Below are positions 1-11,000 of a stretch of 64,000 nt of DNA, piece after piece. Where the stretch lies: assembly GCF_946480305.1 (NCBI RefSeq), contig NZ_CAMLJQ010000017.1, forward strand, positions 1-64,000. Direction: 5' to 3'. This DNA comes from an uncultured Caldimonas sp. Lineage in GTDB: Bacteria; Pseudomonadota; Gammaproteobacteria; Burkholderiales; Burkholderiaceae. The position numbers were made by a program, and so were the translations under genes. Every line of letters starts with the position of its first letter. Positions within the stretch are counted from its first letter, which is position 1. Under the pieces are notes generated by a model. The model was not told the origin of the DNA, did no database searches, and saw only the letters and a list, made by a program, of their open reading frames with translations.

Positions 1-2
1 AG

Positions 3-137
3 CTGCAGAAGTACAACGGCGGCGACAACTGGCAGCCCGGTGCGACCGACTCCTACGGCCGCGTGATCGAGGCCGACAAGTACGCGGCGAGCGTCGAAGC
101 GCGGGCGCGTGAAATGCGGGCGTCGGGCGGCGTTTGA
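3..137 (+). CDS. C-terminal end of a probable lytic transglycosylase (partial)
   Basis: The reading frame is open from the window edge and stops with TGA at 135-137; 44 residues are visible. They include a Y-N-G-G motif followed by a Tyr/Ala-rich helix (ADKYAASVEARAREM). This is how many SLT-type lytic transglycosylases end (an A-Y-N-G-G element near the C-terminus followed by Y-A-x-x-V). Small SLT enzymes of the HpaH/IpgF type open peptidoglycan for type III secretion and often lie at the edge of Hrp clusters, which would suit the effector island that follows. Only the tail is visible and the catalytic Glu lies outside the window, so the family call is tentative. Confidence 0.4.
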   Translation: MQKYNGGDNWQPGATDSYGRVIEADKYAASVEARAREMRASGGV

Positions 138-320
138 GGCCGACTCGGGTCGCCATCCAGGCTGCATCTGGGCCAGGAACAGCGGCCCGAGATCACCGAC
201 CTCGCCGCGGCGTGCCGTCCCACCGGGATCGACCAAGGCGGCTGCCCCGTACGCCGTCGTGGATTGCTGCAGCCGGGCCCCACCTCAGTTCGCAGGCTCG
301 GGTCGGCACATGGCGGCTCG

Positions 321-2855
321 TCAACGCAGCAACTGCTTGAACGCGTCCCGTGCCTTGCGGTGCACCGGAGGGTTGAGTTTGAAGTTGCCACGCTTGGAGG
401 GAAATGGCAACGGGATCTGCGCCTGATCGTTGTCGTCGAAGTAGCCGCGTTTGTGCCTCACGCCCAGCTCTCTGGCTTCTCGAACCAGCCGTGCTGCGTT
501 GACGTCACCATCGCGTGCCAGTACTTCTAGCTCGTCGTGCGACAGCGCGGTTTGCGCGCAGACGAAGCCCGGACCGTTCAGTCGCTGCCAACTGAAGGCG
601 CTCGCAGCTTCACCATGCAACGTGCCGAGCGGTTTGCCTGTGGTCGTGGTGTAGTGAAGCTCCAGTCCCCTGGCGGGCGCAGCATGTGTTGCGGCCAATG
701 CGCGGGCTTTCTCGACCAATGCCTGCTGCTGAGGGTTCTCGGGTGTGAAGGAAGCGCCGGGGACACCGGATTGACGCCACGTCTCGTAGGCCGGTCGGCC
801 CCACGCATCGTTGATGACCGCGGCCAGGTTGCGAAAACGCTGGAATGAGCGCGGGTACCGCTCGTGAGCGCTGAAGTCACAGACCAGCACCAGCGGTGCT
901 TTCGATTCCCCGAAAAAACGTGCGAGCACGTCCGGCGGGACGGCATTTGCGTCGAGCGGGGCTGTTTCAGACGCTTGCTGCGTCGAGGGTTGCTTCGCAG
1001 CGACCACCTCCACCCCCTGCTCCTGCAGCTTCGACAGCGCAAGCGGTGTGCCCGCGGTTGCACCGCTGGTGACGTTGAGCCACAAGATCAGCGGCACATC
1101 CAGCTCCTTCGCTCGCTGCCGCGCCGGTTGCAGCATGGTGCGGTCGAACAGATCGGCCTCGTAGGCGAGGCAGCGCGCCTCGAATCCATGGATGCGCTCG
1201 GCTTCTCTCTCGAACAACTCGCGCAGCTGCTTGTCGTTCTGGACCTTCTGCACGTCGTCCAGGCAGAAATCGGCGTGCCGGTCGACCGACAGGAATTTGG
1301 TCAGATGGGGGTTGCGAAGCGCCAGCAGCGCGTCGACCATCCTGTGCTCCGCGTTGTTGATGTCGAACGCTTTTCGGTCCAGGCAGTGTGCATGTCGGGT
1401 CTCCAAACCGCTGAACACCTGAGCGCGGTAAGGCACCAGCAGCCGCAGGGGCACCGTTTTCCAGAGCGGGCTCAGTTCCTGTTGGTCAACGATGCGTTCA
1501 ATGCAACCCGCCCATATGGCATCGGGCCTTGCAGTGTCGACCGCCGCATCGAGCCTCGGTGTCACCCGCAGCGCACTCTTGATGAGCGCTCGATCGAGAG
1601 GCTCGTCCGGTGCAACTGCGGCGGTCAGCCCGAGCGTGTGTTGCAACTCATGTAGCGCCTCGTTCGGCAGCTTTGCAAGCCAACGCACAAGGACCGGTGA
1701 GGCATCGGTCGATCGCAGCAGCGATGAGGCGACGCGCTCCATGCCGGCCAGCCGCACCGCCCTGTCTTGCGGCTCGAATGCAAACCGCTCGATGGAAGCC
1801 TTCCACGTCAGGTAGTGATCGATCACGCGGCTCAGTGCTTCGCCGCGATAGCCGTTGGCACTGCGCCTCAACTCGTCAACCACGGCCTCGCGGTCGTTCG
1901 GAGGCAGGCGACTCACACTGAGGATGCTGGCACAGAGGTCGTCTGGCCAAGCATCGCCGCCCTGGCCCTGAGTACGCATTTGCTCCAGCGTCTGGACCTG
2001 CCGGACAAACGCACCAAGGGCTTCCCGATGGCCGATGCGGCCCAGCGCCTCGAGCAGTTCGGCAGTTCTCGGATGCGGAATGAGTGTGGGGAAGTGCTGC
2101 TCGAGACAGCCTACAGCCTGCTCCGCACGCTCGACACCAAGAGATGCGAGCGCACCCGCGACGTTGCCCAGGCCGCCAAAGACATCGAGCGAGGGGCGCA
2201 ACGTGTCGAGGCATCGTGCAAACCGCTGGCGGCTTTCGGTGGATCCCAAGGCAGTCAGGTGACCGAGCAGGCAGTGCAGTTCTTCGGGCGATGACGAGTG
2301 ATCCAAACCCACCTCGACGGCCCGTGTGCGATCGGGACCGGATAACGCCGCCAGGTTGTGTAGGGCGTGCAGGAGCATCCCTGCCTCCGGTCGGCGCCCA
2401 TGTGGCCATCGCATCACAGAGAACACGCGGGCCACATCCTCCACGAAGCCGGCTCGCTCGGAAGGCGCAACGCGCATCAGGATGGGCAGCGCGTCCTTGA
2501 GCCGCCTCGGAGGAAGGCCGCCCGCCTCGTCGACGGCGTCGACAAAGTCGGCGAACGGTGCCCGGTCGTGCGCGGCGATGCTCTCGACCAGCGGCTGTAT
2601 CGAGGCACGCGCGTCAAGCGGTGCGTTCTCATCGCGCAGCAACCGGGTCACCGTCTGCGCGACCGACGGCGTCGCCGGTCCGACTCTCGCGGGCGAGGCG
2701 ACGCGGGGCGGCATGGCCGCGGCACCGGCGGCGGCGGTGTCCTGGGGGCGAGCAGAGAGTCCGTGCGGTCCGCTGCCGACCGGGACCGTCGCCGGCGCCA
2801 CGGCCTTGCGGCGTTTCCTTGGAGGAGTTGTGTACTCCTCGAAGGTATACGGCAT
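321..2855 (-). CDS. Candidate Hrp-regulated type III effector, 844 aa, unknown family
   Basis: I do not recognise the family. The start at 2855 is chosen because GAGG lies 8 bases upstream and the promoter box lies further upstream; the frame stays open to about 3245 but nothing supports a longer product. The first 80 residues are rich in Pro, Ala and Arg, lack a signal peptide or membrane segment, and carry a basic cluster PRKRRK near residue 12 that resembles a nuclear localisation signal. The rest looks mainly alpha-helical and soluble, with short leucine-rich helices over residues 100-400. The C-terminal 150 residues are more mixed and contain Trp. A PIP/hrpII box with a matching -10 sits at 2916-2978, so expression under the HrpB-type activator is likely. 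Box control, an N-terminus like a secretion signal and the neighbouring effector genes suggest a type III effector; function is unknown. Confidence 0.65.
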   Translation of the reverse strand: MPYTFEEYTTPPRKRRKAVAPATVPVGSGPHGLSARPQDTAAAGAAAMPPRVASPARVGPATPSVAQTVTRLLRDENAPLDARASIQPLVESIAAHDRAPFADFVDAVDEAGGLPPRRLKDALPILMRVAPSERAGFVEDVARVFSVMRWPHGRRPEAGMLLHALHNLAALSGPDRTRAVEVGLDHSSSPEELHCLLGHLTALGSTESRQRFARCLDTLRPSLDVFGGLGNVAGALASLGVERAEQAVGCLEQHFPTLIPHPRTAELLEALGRIGHREALGAFVRQVQTLEQMRTQGQGGDAWPDDLCASILSVSRLPPNDREAVVDELRRSANGYRGEALSRVIDHYLTWKASIERFAFEPQDRAVRLAGMERVASSLLRSTDASPVLVRWLAKLPNEALHELQHTLGLTAAVAPDEPLDRALIKSALRVTPRLDAAVDTARPDAIWAGCIERIVDQQELSPLWKTVPLRLLVPYRAQVFSGLETRHAHCLDRKAFDINNAEHRMVDALLALRNPHLTKFLSVDRHADFCLDDVQKVQNDKQLRELFEREAERIHGFEARCLAYEADLFDRTMLQPARQRAKELDVPLILWLNVTSGATAGTPLALSKLQEQGVEVVAAKQPSTQQASETAPLDANAVPPDVLARFFGESKAPLVLVCDFSAHERYPRSFQRFRNLAAVINDAWGRPAYETWRQSGVPGASFTPENPQQQALVEKARALAATHAAPARGLELHYTTTTGKPLGTLHGEAASAFSWQRLNGPGFVCAQTALSHDELEVLARDGDVNAARLVREARELGVRHKRGYFDDNDQAQIPLPFPSKRGNFKLNPPVHRKARDAFKQLLR

Positions 2856-2915
2856 CTTCTTCGCCTCGCTGCGTGTGATTCGCTTCACATGAGGTCCGGA
2901 GTCGTGGTGGTCTGC

Positions 2916-2978
2916 AGCGTATCGAGTCCAGCACCTGTTTCCGTTTTCCCAAAGCGAAGCGGTGGCGGCACGGCCGAA
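2916..2978 (-). promoter_or_regulatory. PIP/hrpII box promoter for the 844-aa gene
   Basis: Reading leftwards: TTCGG (2978-2974), 15 bases, TTCGC (2958-2954), 32 bases, then TACGCT (2921-2916), which fits the YANNNT -10 used by HrpX/HrpB-dependent promoters. The downstream gene starts at 2855. Geometry is read directly from sequence; activator binding is inferred. Confidence 0.65.
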
Positions 2979-3124
2979 AAAAGGAACATCTCCTGGCGTC
3001 GCAACGGACCGACAGCCCTCGCCTCGAGCATCGCCAACGCTGCCGCTCGGCATGCGGGCCGCGCCTGCCCGGCACCGCGTGCGTGCGTGCGACGGAGATT
3101 CAACAGTGTGCGGACGGCCACCAT

Positions 3125-6100
3125 TCAAGCGCCGCGCGCGGGCGGGCTGTTGATATCCCCCATCAACGCCGGATCGACCGGCTGGCTCTTGTCGAGCAGC
3201 CCGCGCTGGAAGTAGTTCTCCGGGAACGCCGGAGACGAGCCCCACTGCCCGCGGTGCTCCGCCGTGTAGCGTGCAAAGTCCTCGCGCCTGCGGGCGTTGT
3301 GGGGGTCGTGCACCACCTTGTCGTAGTTCTCCCGGGCGATCTTGGCGCTCACGTCCTGGAACTCGGGGTAGTACTTGCCCAGTTCGTCGTAGACCGCGTA
3401 GATGAACTCGTACATGCGTTGGTTGATCGCGAAGGAATCAGCGCCGTGGCCCTTGATGCCGACCGCGAGGTGATCGGAGCCGAACAGCAGGTCGTTCTTG
3501 TGCTCGTTGAAGAACCAGATCGGGTTGTTGCCGCGCACCTCCATCGCGCGTGGAGGCCGGGGGTCGCCTTCGGCCGCAGGCGCCACGCCGTTCTCGTACC
3601 GGGCAAAGTCGCGGAACATCTCGCGCGTCGTCTGGTCCCGGAACGCCTCGAGGAGCAGCCGCTTGCTGAGATACGCCAGGTTGCCCATGTGCAGGTCGGT
3701 GACCGGCGCCATGCCGGTGCGGAAGGCCGCAGTGCCCAACCGCCAGCCCATGTCGTCGGACGTGTCTGCCTTCATCCCCTTCTCTTCGGCGGAACGGTCC
3801 GAGGTGAGAATGTTCTGCACGTAGCGGGCGATGTCGTGCAGGTTGTTGGCCGCCGTGGACCCCTGCGGCAACACGCGCTCGCGCCGCTTGAGCATGTCGT
3901 AGGTGTTCTGCTGCACCATGTGCGCCATGAAGTTCCACGACACGTCCAGCACGAAGTTCACGTTCGGCGTCTTCAGCACCGGGCGGTTCAGCAAGCCGTG
4001 CAGATAGCGGAAGGCATCGGGCTTGTCGGAGATGGTCTTGGCCAAGCCACCGATGTGCGCGTGGACGAGGTTCATGCGCACGGATGCGGCGTTCTCGAAC
4101 CCCGGCGTGTTGCGCACCGGGTCCGCGCCCTGCCAGTGGTTGACGAAGTTCGCCAACCGCTCGAGCACGGCCTCGATCTCCTGGCTGTTGCCACGCTTGT
4201 CGAGGTGGCTGTCGCCGTTGTCGGCGTGCACGATGGTCGCCTGCCCCGCGATGAACGCTTCGCTCAGCGTGTTCTCCGAGGATTCACCCGAGATCCTGAT
4301 CTCGCGCGGCGTGAGGTGGCCGACGTGCTCCTTGCGCAGCGTCGTCTCGCCCATGGTCTTCACTTCGCTGCCGGTGTGGCCGATGTCGGGCACGGTGTCG
4401 TCCGGGATGTCGGCTTCCTTGATGGCCGCACCGAGGTCGTTCATCATGTTCACGAGCCGGCGCAGGTCGCGTTTGGCGGCGTTCCTGTCGGTCGGGTCGA
4501 CACCGGTGGTCGACACGTGGATGCTGGTCAGGGCGTTCTTGTCCTTCTCGTTGACCTCGCAGAAGCGCTGCAATGCCTTGACCTGGTTCGCGTGGCCCAT
4601 GTCGATCCATGCCTTCGCGAACTGCAGGCGGAACCGCTGCATGATCGCCGAGGGGTCGCGGTTCACGTAGTCCATCGTCCGGTTCATGAACGCGGTGTAG
4701 TACTTGCGTGCCCCCGTCGAGTTGACGATCTGGTGCGGGATCGATGCCGCGGTCATCTCGACCACACCATGCCGCCAGTTGTGCAGGATCTGCTGGAACA
4801 TGTTCACCAGCACACCGTTGTAGTTGTCCAGCGGGTGCGCGTGGATGTCCTTCTGCACGGTCACCGGCACCCCAGGCACCGGCCGCTCCGTGGGCAGGCT
4901 CATCGACGCCATCAGCTTGGTGCGGTTGGTCTTGGGCATGCCCATCGCGTCGTTCCAGAGGTTGCCGACCAGCTTGTCTGCCACCAGGCGGTCCATTGCG
5001 TGGCCGTCGTCCGGAACATGCACCAAGGGCTGCAGTTCGTCGCGCAGCGCCTGGATGACCTTGGGGCCCACTGCATCGCTGAAGGCATTCAGTGCCGCGT
5101 CGGGCAGCCGGCCTGCGGGTGCGGGTGCACTGCTCACCGGCACCTGGTGGGTTTCGGTATCGAGGTGCCGCAACACCAGCCGGTTCAACTGCTCCGCGGT
5201 GAACTCACCGTTGCGGAAAGCCACCAGGAACCTTCGCGCGGCGTCGTCCGGCTTGCGCGTCACGAACGCGTTCACCACCTCGGTGCAACGCTGCTCCTGC
5301 GCTTCGACCGAGGGCGCCGGCTGTGCCGCGCCGGGCGCGCTGGCCACGTGTACCGCCAGGCGGTTCTCCAGCAGCACCAGCTTGACCGCGGCCTCGTTCT
5401 TCTGCAGGGCCGCGGCAGAAGGCATGGCCTGGCGCAGCAACAGCCGCACGGCATCCAGCAGCGCCTGCGGGTCCTGCGCGGTGCGCTGCACGTTGCCCAT
5501 GATCTCGTCGACCATGCCCGGCCGCTTCGCCAGTCCCGAGAGAGACTGGATCGTGCCTGTCGCGCTGCGCGGGTGCGGGCTGCGCAGCAAGTGCTCGTCC
5601 AGCCACTCGCCGCCGGCCTGCCGCTTGGTGCGGGTGGCCTGGTGCTGCGCGAAATGCATCATGCCCCTGACGAAGTCGGCCGCCTTCTCCTGCTTTTCCA
5701 CCTTGGCGACCACGGCTGACAGCAACGCGAGCGCGGCGCCTGCATGCTCGAGCTCGGGCGCGTCCTTCAGGTCAGGGCGCCCGCCCAACTGCACCATGGC
5801 CTGCAGCAGCAACGTCGTCGCGTCCGAGACGCGGTGGCCCGCATCGGACAGTTCCGGAAACAACTGCCCGCCGGTGTCGGTGTCATAACCGTCGTGCGCC
5901 GATCGTATGGACTTCTCCACCGCCCGCAGCTTCTCGGCCATCTGCTTCAGGCTCGTGCCGACCAGCTGATCCTTGCGCTCGCTGGCATAGTCGTCGAAAT
6001 GCCCCGCGCTCTCGTGGAGCAGTGTCGTGAGCGTATCGACGCGTTCGCCGAGTCGGGTCACGCGGGCCTGGTGTGCCGTGGGGTCTTCAATCCTGCTGCG

Positions 6101-7651
6101 TGGCAGTGCATCGCGGAAGGCCTGCCCGTTCATCACCGTCGTCATGGCACTGAACGTTTCCTGGACCGCCTCGCCGAAGGCCCCCTTTTCCATCGACACG
6201 GCAAGCTGATCGATGGCTTTCTCGGTGGCGGCGAAGGTGCCCCGTTGCAACTGCTCGATCTGGTTGGCGCGTTCGGCCTTGCCGAAGCGCCCGATGTGCA
6301 GCTTGGCGTCCATCGCCAGGCGCGCAATGATGAGATTCATCGCCGTCATCAGCGTGAAGAACGCGGTGTAGCCGCCCAGCACCGACGCCGCCGACTGCTC
6401 CTTGGCGCTCAGCTTTCCTTCCTGACCGGCCACAGCGATGGCCCACGTCACCGGGAACAGCGCGCCTGCCGCCGCCACCGTTGCCGCGACGGCGCGGACC
6501 GCGAGTTCGAGCCGCTTGTGCGCGGGGGTCGTGCGGTCGCTGTACTTCGGTGTCTCGGACAGGAAGATGCCGCCTTTCAGCGAGCGCGTGTGGTCCATCG
6601 CCGGGTACTCGGCCGCTTGCTTCACGCCGTTGCGCCATTTGGTGATCGCGGCACCGCCCATCACCAGGGCCTGCACACCCACGGACATTGCAGCACCGGA
6701 CAGCGCTGCACGCCCGCCCTGCCCTGCAATTGAGCCGGCCCAGGCTTCCTGCTGCGAGGTGACGGTGAGGTGCGTGAGGCCGTGCAGCACCACGCCGGTG
6801 AGCGTGAGTCCCAGCGCGCCCATCATCTCCTTGTAGAGGCCCGACATGCCGTGGTTGCCCAGCGAGAACTTGAGCGTGTAGTCGGCACCGCCCAGCTTGC
6901 GCGAGATCACCGACTGCAGCTCGGGCCCCGCCACGCTCATCAGGCCGATGGCTCCGGCATAGACGCCGGCAGTCGCCAGCGGGCCGAAACCCGCCTTCTG
7001 ATCCAGCACCGCCGCGATCACGGTAGGCGCCGTGAAGGTGCTCAGGTTCACCGCGAACTGCGCCGCCGCATTCACGCCCCACCGGCGCAACGACGGGTCG
7101 ACGTCCTTGGCCGGCATCTTGGTCACCTGCCACATCGCCCGGCTGCCCAAGGTCAGGTACTTGTCCTGTGCCTGCCAGAACTGGTCGCGCACCGTGGCGT
7201 CATCGGGGTGGGGCGCCGGGCCCGGCGGCAGGAAGGGGTCGATGCCCTTTTCCATCGCCTGCAGCCGGATCTCGTTGAGGTCGCCCCAGGCGGCATGCAC
7301 CGGGAGCATCAGTTCACGCACCTCGGCCGGCACGTTGTCGTTCGTGGTCTTGGCCTTCGCTGCTGCGGCAGGCGCGTCCGGCAGGGGTGCCGCGGGGGTC
7401 GTGCCCCGCGTGGCGGCGCTCGCCTGCGGTGCGGCCGGCTGCGGCGTTGCAGGCACGCCTGATGACGGCGCATGGCTCGCGGAGGCTTCGCCGCCGGCGC
7501 GCCGCGTGCGATGGTGCCCCCTGTTCCTGCGCGACTGCAGGGGGATCGCCTCCTGCTCTCCGGTCGATGTGGCGGCGGGGGTTGTGCCTTGAGTGGTGCG
7601 AGCGGTCGAACCACTCGGTTTGAACAGTTGCGTGACGGACTCCAGCTTCAT
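3125..7651 (-). CDS. Large effector-like protein, 1508 aa, unknown family
   Basis: A single long frame starts at ATG 7651, with GGAG eight bases upstream. The first 110 residues are low-complexity (Ala, Pro, Thr, Ser) with a basic stretch around residues 40-52 and no Sec signal, typical of type III secreted proteins. About residues 195-450 hold four hydrophobic, membrane-like stretches separated by short soluble parts, as in membrane-targeted effectors or translocators. The remaining 1000 residues are soluble and largely helical. I cannot match it to a named effector family. It is divergent from the AvrE-like gene and lies in the effector island. Its upstream box (7740-7765) is imperfect, so Hrp control is less certain than for its neighbours. 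It could also be a host-directed toxin; the coding call itself is secure. Confidence 0.7.
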   Translation of the reverse strand: MKLESVTQLFKPSGSTARTTQGTTPAATSTGEQEAIPLQSRRNRGHHRTRRAGGEASASHAPSSGVPATPQPAAPQASAATRGTTPAAPLPDAPAAAAKAKTTNDNVPAEVRELMLPVHAAWGDLNEIRLQAMEKGIDPFLPPGPAPHPDDATVRDQFWQAQDKYLTLGSRAMWQVTKMPAKDVDPSLRRWGVNAAAQFAVNLSTFTAPTVIAAVLDQKAGFGPLATAGVYAGAIGLMSVAGPELQSVISRKLGGADYTLKFSLGNHGMSGLYKEMMGALGLTLTGVVLHGLTHLTVTSQQEAWAGSIAGQGGRAALSGAAMSVGVQALVMGGAAITKWRNGVKQAAEYPAMDHTRSLKGGIFLSETPKYSDRTTPAHKRLELAVRAVAATVAAAGALFPVTWAIAVAGQEGKLSAKEQSAASVLGGYTAFFTLMTAMNLIIARLAMDAKLHIGRFGKAERANQIEQLQRGTFAATEKAIDQLAVSMEKGAFGEAVQETFSAMTTVMNGQAFRDALPRSRIEDPTAHQARVTRLGERVDTLTTLLHESAGHFDDYASERKDQLVGTSLKQMAEKLRAVEKSIRSAHDGYDTDTGGQLFPELSDAGHRVSDATTLLLQAMVQLGGRPDLKDAPELEHAGAALALLSAVVAKVEKQEKAADFVRGMMHFAQHQATRTKRQAGGEWLDEHLLRSPHPRSATGTIQSLSGLAKRPGMVDEIMGNVQRTAQDPQALLDAVRLLLRQAMPSAAALQKNEAAVKLVLLENRLAVHVASAPGAAQPAPSVEAQEQRCTEVVNAFVTRKPDDAARRFLVAFRNGEFTAEQLNRLVLRHLDTETHQVPVSSAPAPAGRLPDAALNAFSDAVGPKVIQALRDELQPLVHVPDDGHAMDRLVADKLVGNLWNDAMGMPKTNRTKLMASMSLPTERPVPGVPVTVQKDIHAHPLDNYNGVLVNMFQQILHNWRHGVVEMTAASIPHQIVNSTGARKYYTAFMNRTMDYVNRDPSAIMQRFRLQFAKAWIDMGHANQVKALQRFCEVNEKDKNALTSIHVSTTGVDPTDRNAAKRDLRRLVNMMNDLGAAIKEADIPDDTVPDIGHTGSEVKTMGETTLRKEHVGHLTPREIRISGESSENTLSEAFIAGQATIVHADNGDSHLDKRGNSQEIEAVLERLANFVNHWQGADPVRNTPGFENAASVRMNLVHAHIGGLAKTISDKPDAFRYLHGLLNRPVLKTPNVNFVLDVSWNFMAHMVQQNTYDMLKRRERVLPQGSTAANNLHDIARYVQNILTSDRSAEEKGMKADTSDDMGWRLGTAAFRTGMAPVTDLHMGNLAYLSKRLLLEAFRDQTTREMFRDFARYENGVAPAAEGDPRPPRAMEVRGNNPIWFFNEHKNDLLFGSDHLAVGIKGHGADSFAINQRMYEFIYAVYDELGKYYPEFQDVSAKIARENYDKVVHDPHNARRREDFARYTAEHRGQWGSSPAFPENYFQRGLLDKSQPVDPALMGDINSPPARGA

Positions 7652-7739
7652 GGTGGCTGCTCCAGCGGTTGGGGTCTCGCGATCTTGAAGACACGCCGCG
7701 CCCCGCCGTAGGGCATGCGAGAAGACGCGGGAAAGTCAC

Positions 7740-7765
7740 GCGAAGCGGTGACGCCCCAACACGAA
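7740..7765 (-). promoter_or_regulatory. Weak PIP-like box upstream of the 1508-aa gene
   Basis: Leftwards: TTCGT (7765-7761), 16 bases, TTCGC (7744-7740). The spacer is one base longer than the classical 15. The nearest -10 candidate is TACGGC at 7710-7705, 29 bases on, which lacks the final T. The position (about 90 bases before the start codon) is right, but the match is incomplete. Confidence 0.35.
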
Positions 7766-7936
7766 GCGCACCAACTCGCAGATCGTGCAGGGTGATGGTG
7801 CATGCCGGCAAAACACGCACCAGTTCATGTCAAGAAACCAGCCGCCCTGCGCGCTTTCAACGAGCACCCACTTCCGCCGCCGGGCTCGCACCGCTGCCCT
7901 GCCTCAGCTTCCTGCACCGCCGTGTGACAGTTCTGT

Positions 7937-7998
7937 TTCGCGTGCCGCGCCGGTTGTTCGCACCGGCACCTCGCCAGTGCCCTGGCAACGAGCATCGT
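7937..7998 (+). promoter_or_regulatory. Perfect PIP box promoter for the AvrE-like gene
   Basis: TTCGC (7937-7941), exactly 15 bases, TTCGC (7957-7961), 31 bases, then CATCGT (7993-7998), a full YANNRT -10. Transcription would begin near 8005 and the start codon is at 8033 behind AGGAG. Together with 7740-7765 it accounts for most of the 381-base divergent gap 7652-8032; I see nothing else in that gap. Confidence 0.8.
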
Positions 7999-8032
7999 GG
8001 ATACCTCGCGTAGACAGATCACAGGAGACCAT

Positions 8033-11000
8033 ATGTCAAGCATCCGGGGACGCAGCAGTTTCGACGCAGGCCACACGGGAGCGGTAGGTTCGTCCGAGCA
8101 GTTGCAGTCCCACGGTGGCGAATCGACGCGGAACTCCGTCGACGAGCAGCACGGCGTCGAAACGCAGCATGGCCTGCGGTCAAGGCAAAGCCGGGAAAGA
8201 CTGGAAAGGCCCGAGGGCTCGGTGCGCCCCGAAGGAGCGCCGCGGCGCCACACCGGGCTCGGGATCGGCTCGTCGTCGGCGCCGCGCCCCACGACCTTCG
8301 CTGCGCGTGTCGGCTCGGAAGGGGCGCTGACCGAACTGGCGTCTTCGCCCCGGCACGGCGGCAGCCGCGTGTCACGTCACGGGCAAGCGTCGGCTCGGGA
8401 GCTGCGCCGTCGGCACGAGCGCCTCGTCCAGGAAAGAGACACTGTCAGCACCGACCACAGCACCCGCTCGCGGGATCTGGGATCGCTCGAACAGCAGCTC
8501 GTTGCGCTCAACGAGAAGAAGGAGGGCGCGGAGAAGGCGGTGAACACCGCCACCGGGGCCGTTGGCGAGGCCGAGAAGCAACAAAAGGAGGCGCGGCAGC
8601 ACCTGCAGAACGTGCAGGAAGGAACGAATAGGGAGCTGACCGAGCAGCAAGGCCGTGTGCGAGACGCGGCAAGCCTTGCGGCCGAGGCCCTCAAGAAGCA
8701 GGAGGGGGCACGCACCACCGCCGAGCAGGTCGGGTCGGCGCTCGCCACCACTCGCGGCCAGCTGTCGCAGATCGGCACGCAGATCGAAACGGTCCAACGC
8801 GACCGTACCGGGCTGGGCGAAGAACTGGGCCGCCTCCAGCGGCGCGAGCGAGAGCAACAAGAAGCGCTGGCATCGGCCGGGCAGCGGCTCGAGCGGGCGC
8901 GAGGCAACGTTGCGTCGTCGGCCTCGCCCGCCGCAACTTCGCAGACGCCCGCATCGGGCGACACCGCCGCTGCCGCCCCACGCCCCACCTCCCCTGCGCC
9001 GCAGACGCGGTCCGACAGCCCGGAAGCGGCCCAAGCCGCCACGCCCACCGAGCGACCGAACACTCCGCGCACCGAGTTGCGTGAGAGCGAGGAGCGGCAC
9101 CGCTCGGCGACGCAGGCGCTCGAAGCCACGCAGAAGAAGATCGGCGAGATGAAGGCCGGCATCGGCGAACTCGACGGCAAGCTGGAAAGACTGGGCGAGC
9201 AGCAGCGCGAGCTGAAGTCGACCGAGACCAGGCAGAGCGAAGCGCTCGGCAAGGCCAATGAGCAGCTGGAGAAGGCCAAGGAGGCCGTGAAGAGCACGGC
9301 CGACGTGGAAACCGCGGCGCGCAATCGGCTTGGCGAAATGAAGGAAGAAGCCGCCGCGAAAGTCGGCGAAGCCGAGCGCCAGCTCGCCGAGGCCAGCAAG
9401 CTCGTCGAGACGCGAAACAAGGAGCTGCTCGGCACGAAGGAAGCACTGCGCTCGGTGACCGCCGACATCGCACAAGCCCAGAAGGCGCACGAAAAGCTCA
9501 CCGGGCAGGTGAAGAGCCTGGAGCAGCGCCTGACGCAACTGGACGAACGCATCGACGCCAGCAGCGCCTCGATCGAGCGGCAGGAAAGGCGCCCGACCAG
9601 CCCCCAGGCGACCCTCTTCTATCAACACCCCGTGCTCTCGCGCGCCAACCTGCCGCGTGTGCAGAGCGAACCGAGCCTGCCCCCGCTGGCAGCGGAAGCG
9701 AGACGAGGCTCCGCCTCCCCCGAGGCCGAGGCCGAGGTCGAGTTCGAGTTCACGCCCGCCACGCCCGGCGAGATGTCACGGCGCGGGTCCGAGCTGCAGT
9801 CCATGGAGTTGGGGTCTCGCCTCCATGCCCCTGGCAAGAGCCCGCTGGGTCTCGAAGGCACGCTGACCGTGCCGAAGTCGGAGTCCCTGCGCAGCGCCGG
9901 CGAGAGCAGTTCCGCCCTCTCCCTCACCGATGTGCCGCACAGCAGCAACATCAACTTGAAAACGCTGGACGGCGAAGCGTTCGCGCTGCGCAACGGCACG
10001 CTGTACATGTGGGACAACGGCACCGGCACCTTCTACTCCGAGCTGGAACGCGTGCAGCAGCTCAAGCTCGGCGCCAACGGCCACGCATATGCCCGTGCCG
10101 GCAACTCGATCTTCGCGCTGACCGAAACGGCCAAGCAGTCCAATGGCATTGCGGCACGTGAACTGCCCTGCCCCGAGAACTCGCACATCCTGGACTTCAC
10201 CGTCTCGCCGGCCGGCTCCGTGGCCTACATCACGCAGCCCAAGCCCACCGAAACCGACCCCGAACCGAAGCGCGAACTCTATTGGCTGGCGCACGGCCAG
10301 GACGCGCCGACACGGGTGCCGCTGCCGGACAACATGGGCCGCATCGCCGGAGTGGCGTGCAACCCGACCGGGCAGGTGTACAGCCTGGACCACAGCGGCG
10401 AGATGTGGCGCGGCCACATCGACGACGTGTTGGCACGCGCGGGTGGCGACACCAATGCAGTGGGGTGGCGCCGCATGGACGTCCCGCATGCCGTCGTGCC
10501 GTTCACAGAGATCACCACGCTGGCCAACGGGAACATCCAGGCGAGCAGCGCGCCGCGCGACGGTATTCCCGACGGCGAGCCGGGCAAGGGCCCGGACAAC
10601 CGCGTCCACTTCGTGCTGAGCCTGAAGGACGAATGGCAGCCGCACGAGAACATGTCGGGCAACGTGCTCGACCTCGCTTACAAGGACCGGTTGAAAAACG
10701 CCGCAGCCGAGCGCAAGGCCCGCGTGACGCTGGGCATCGGGGCAGGCAAGCGCTCGGGGTGGGACCACGAGCAGCCGCCCAGTCTGGTGCTGCGAGGCGC
10801 GAACCACGTGGCGGACTTCGTGCAGAACCGGGTGGTCGACCCGATCGCCACGCGCGCCGCGCAATTGCCCGCGCCAGTGCGCGCGGTCGGGCGTGCCCTG
10901 GGCACCGTGGCGCTGCCGATCGCCACCGTGGCGGCAACGCACGCCATCATGCCGGTGGGCCGTGCCGCGTGGCTGGCGCGCCCGGTGGCCGCGCTGGTCC

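Noticed and set aside
3083..5719. Rightward open frame of 878 codons opposite the 1508-aa gene
   Set aside because: His/Arg/Val/Leu-biased composition typical of antisense frames in high-GC DNA; no ribosome-binding site and no domain.
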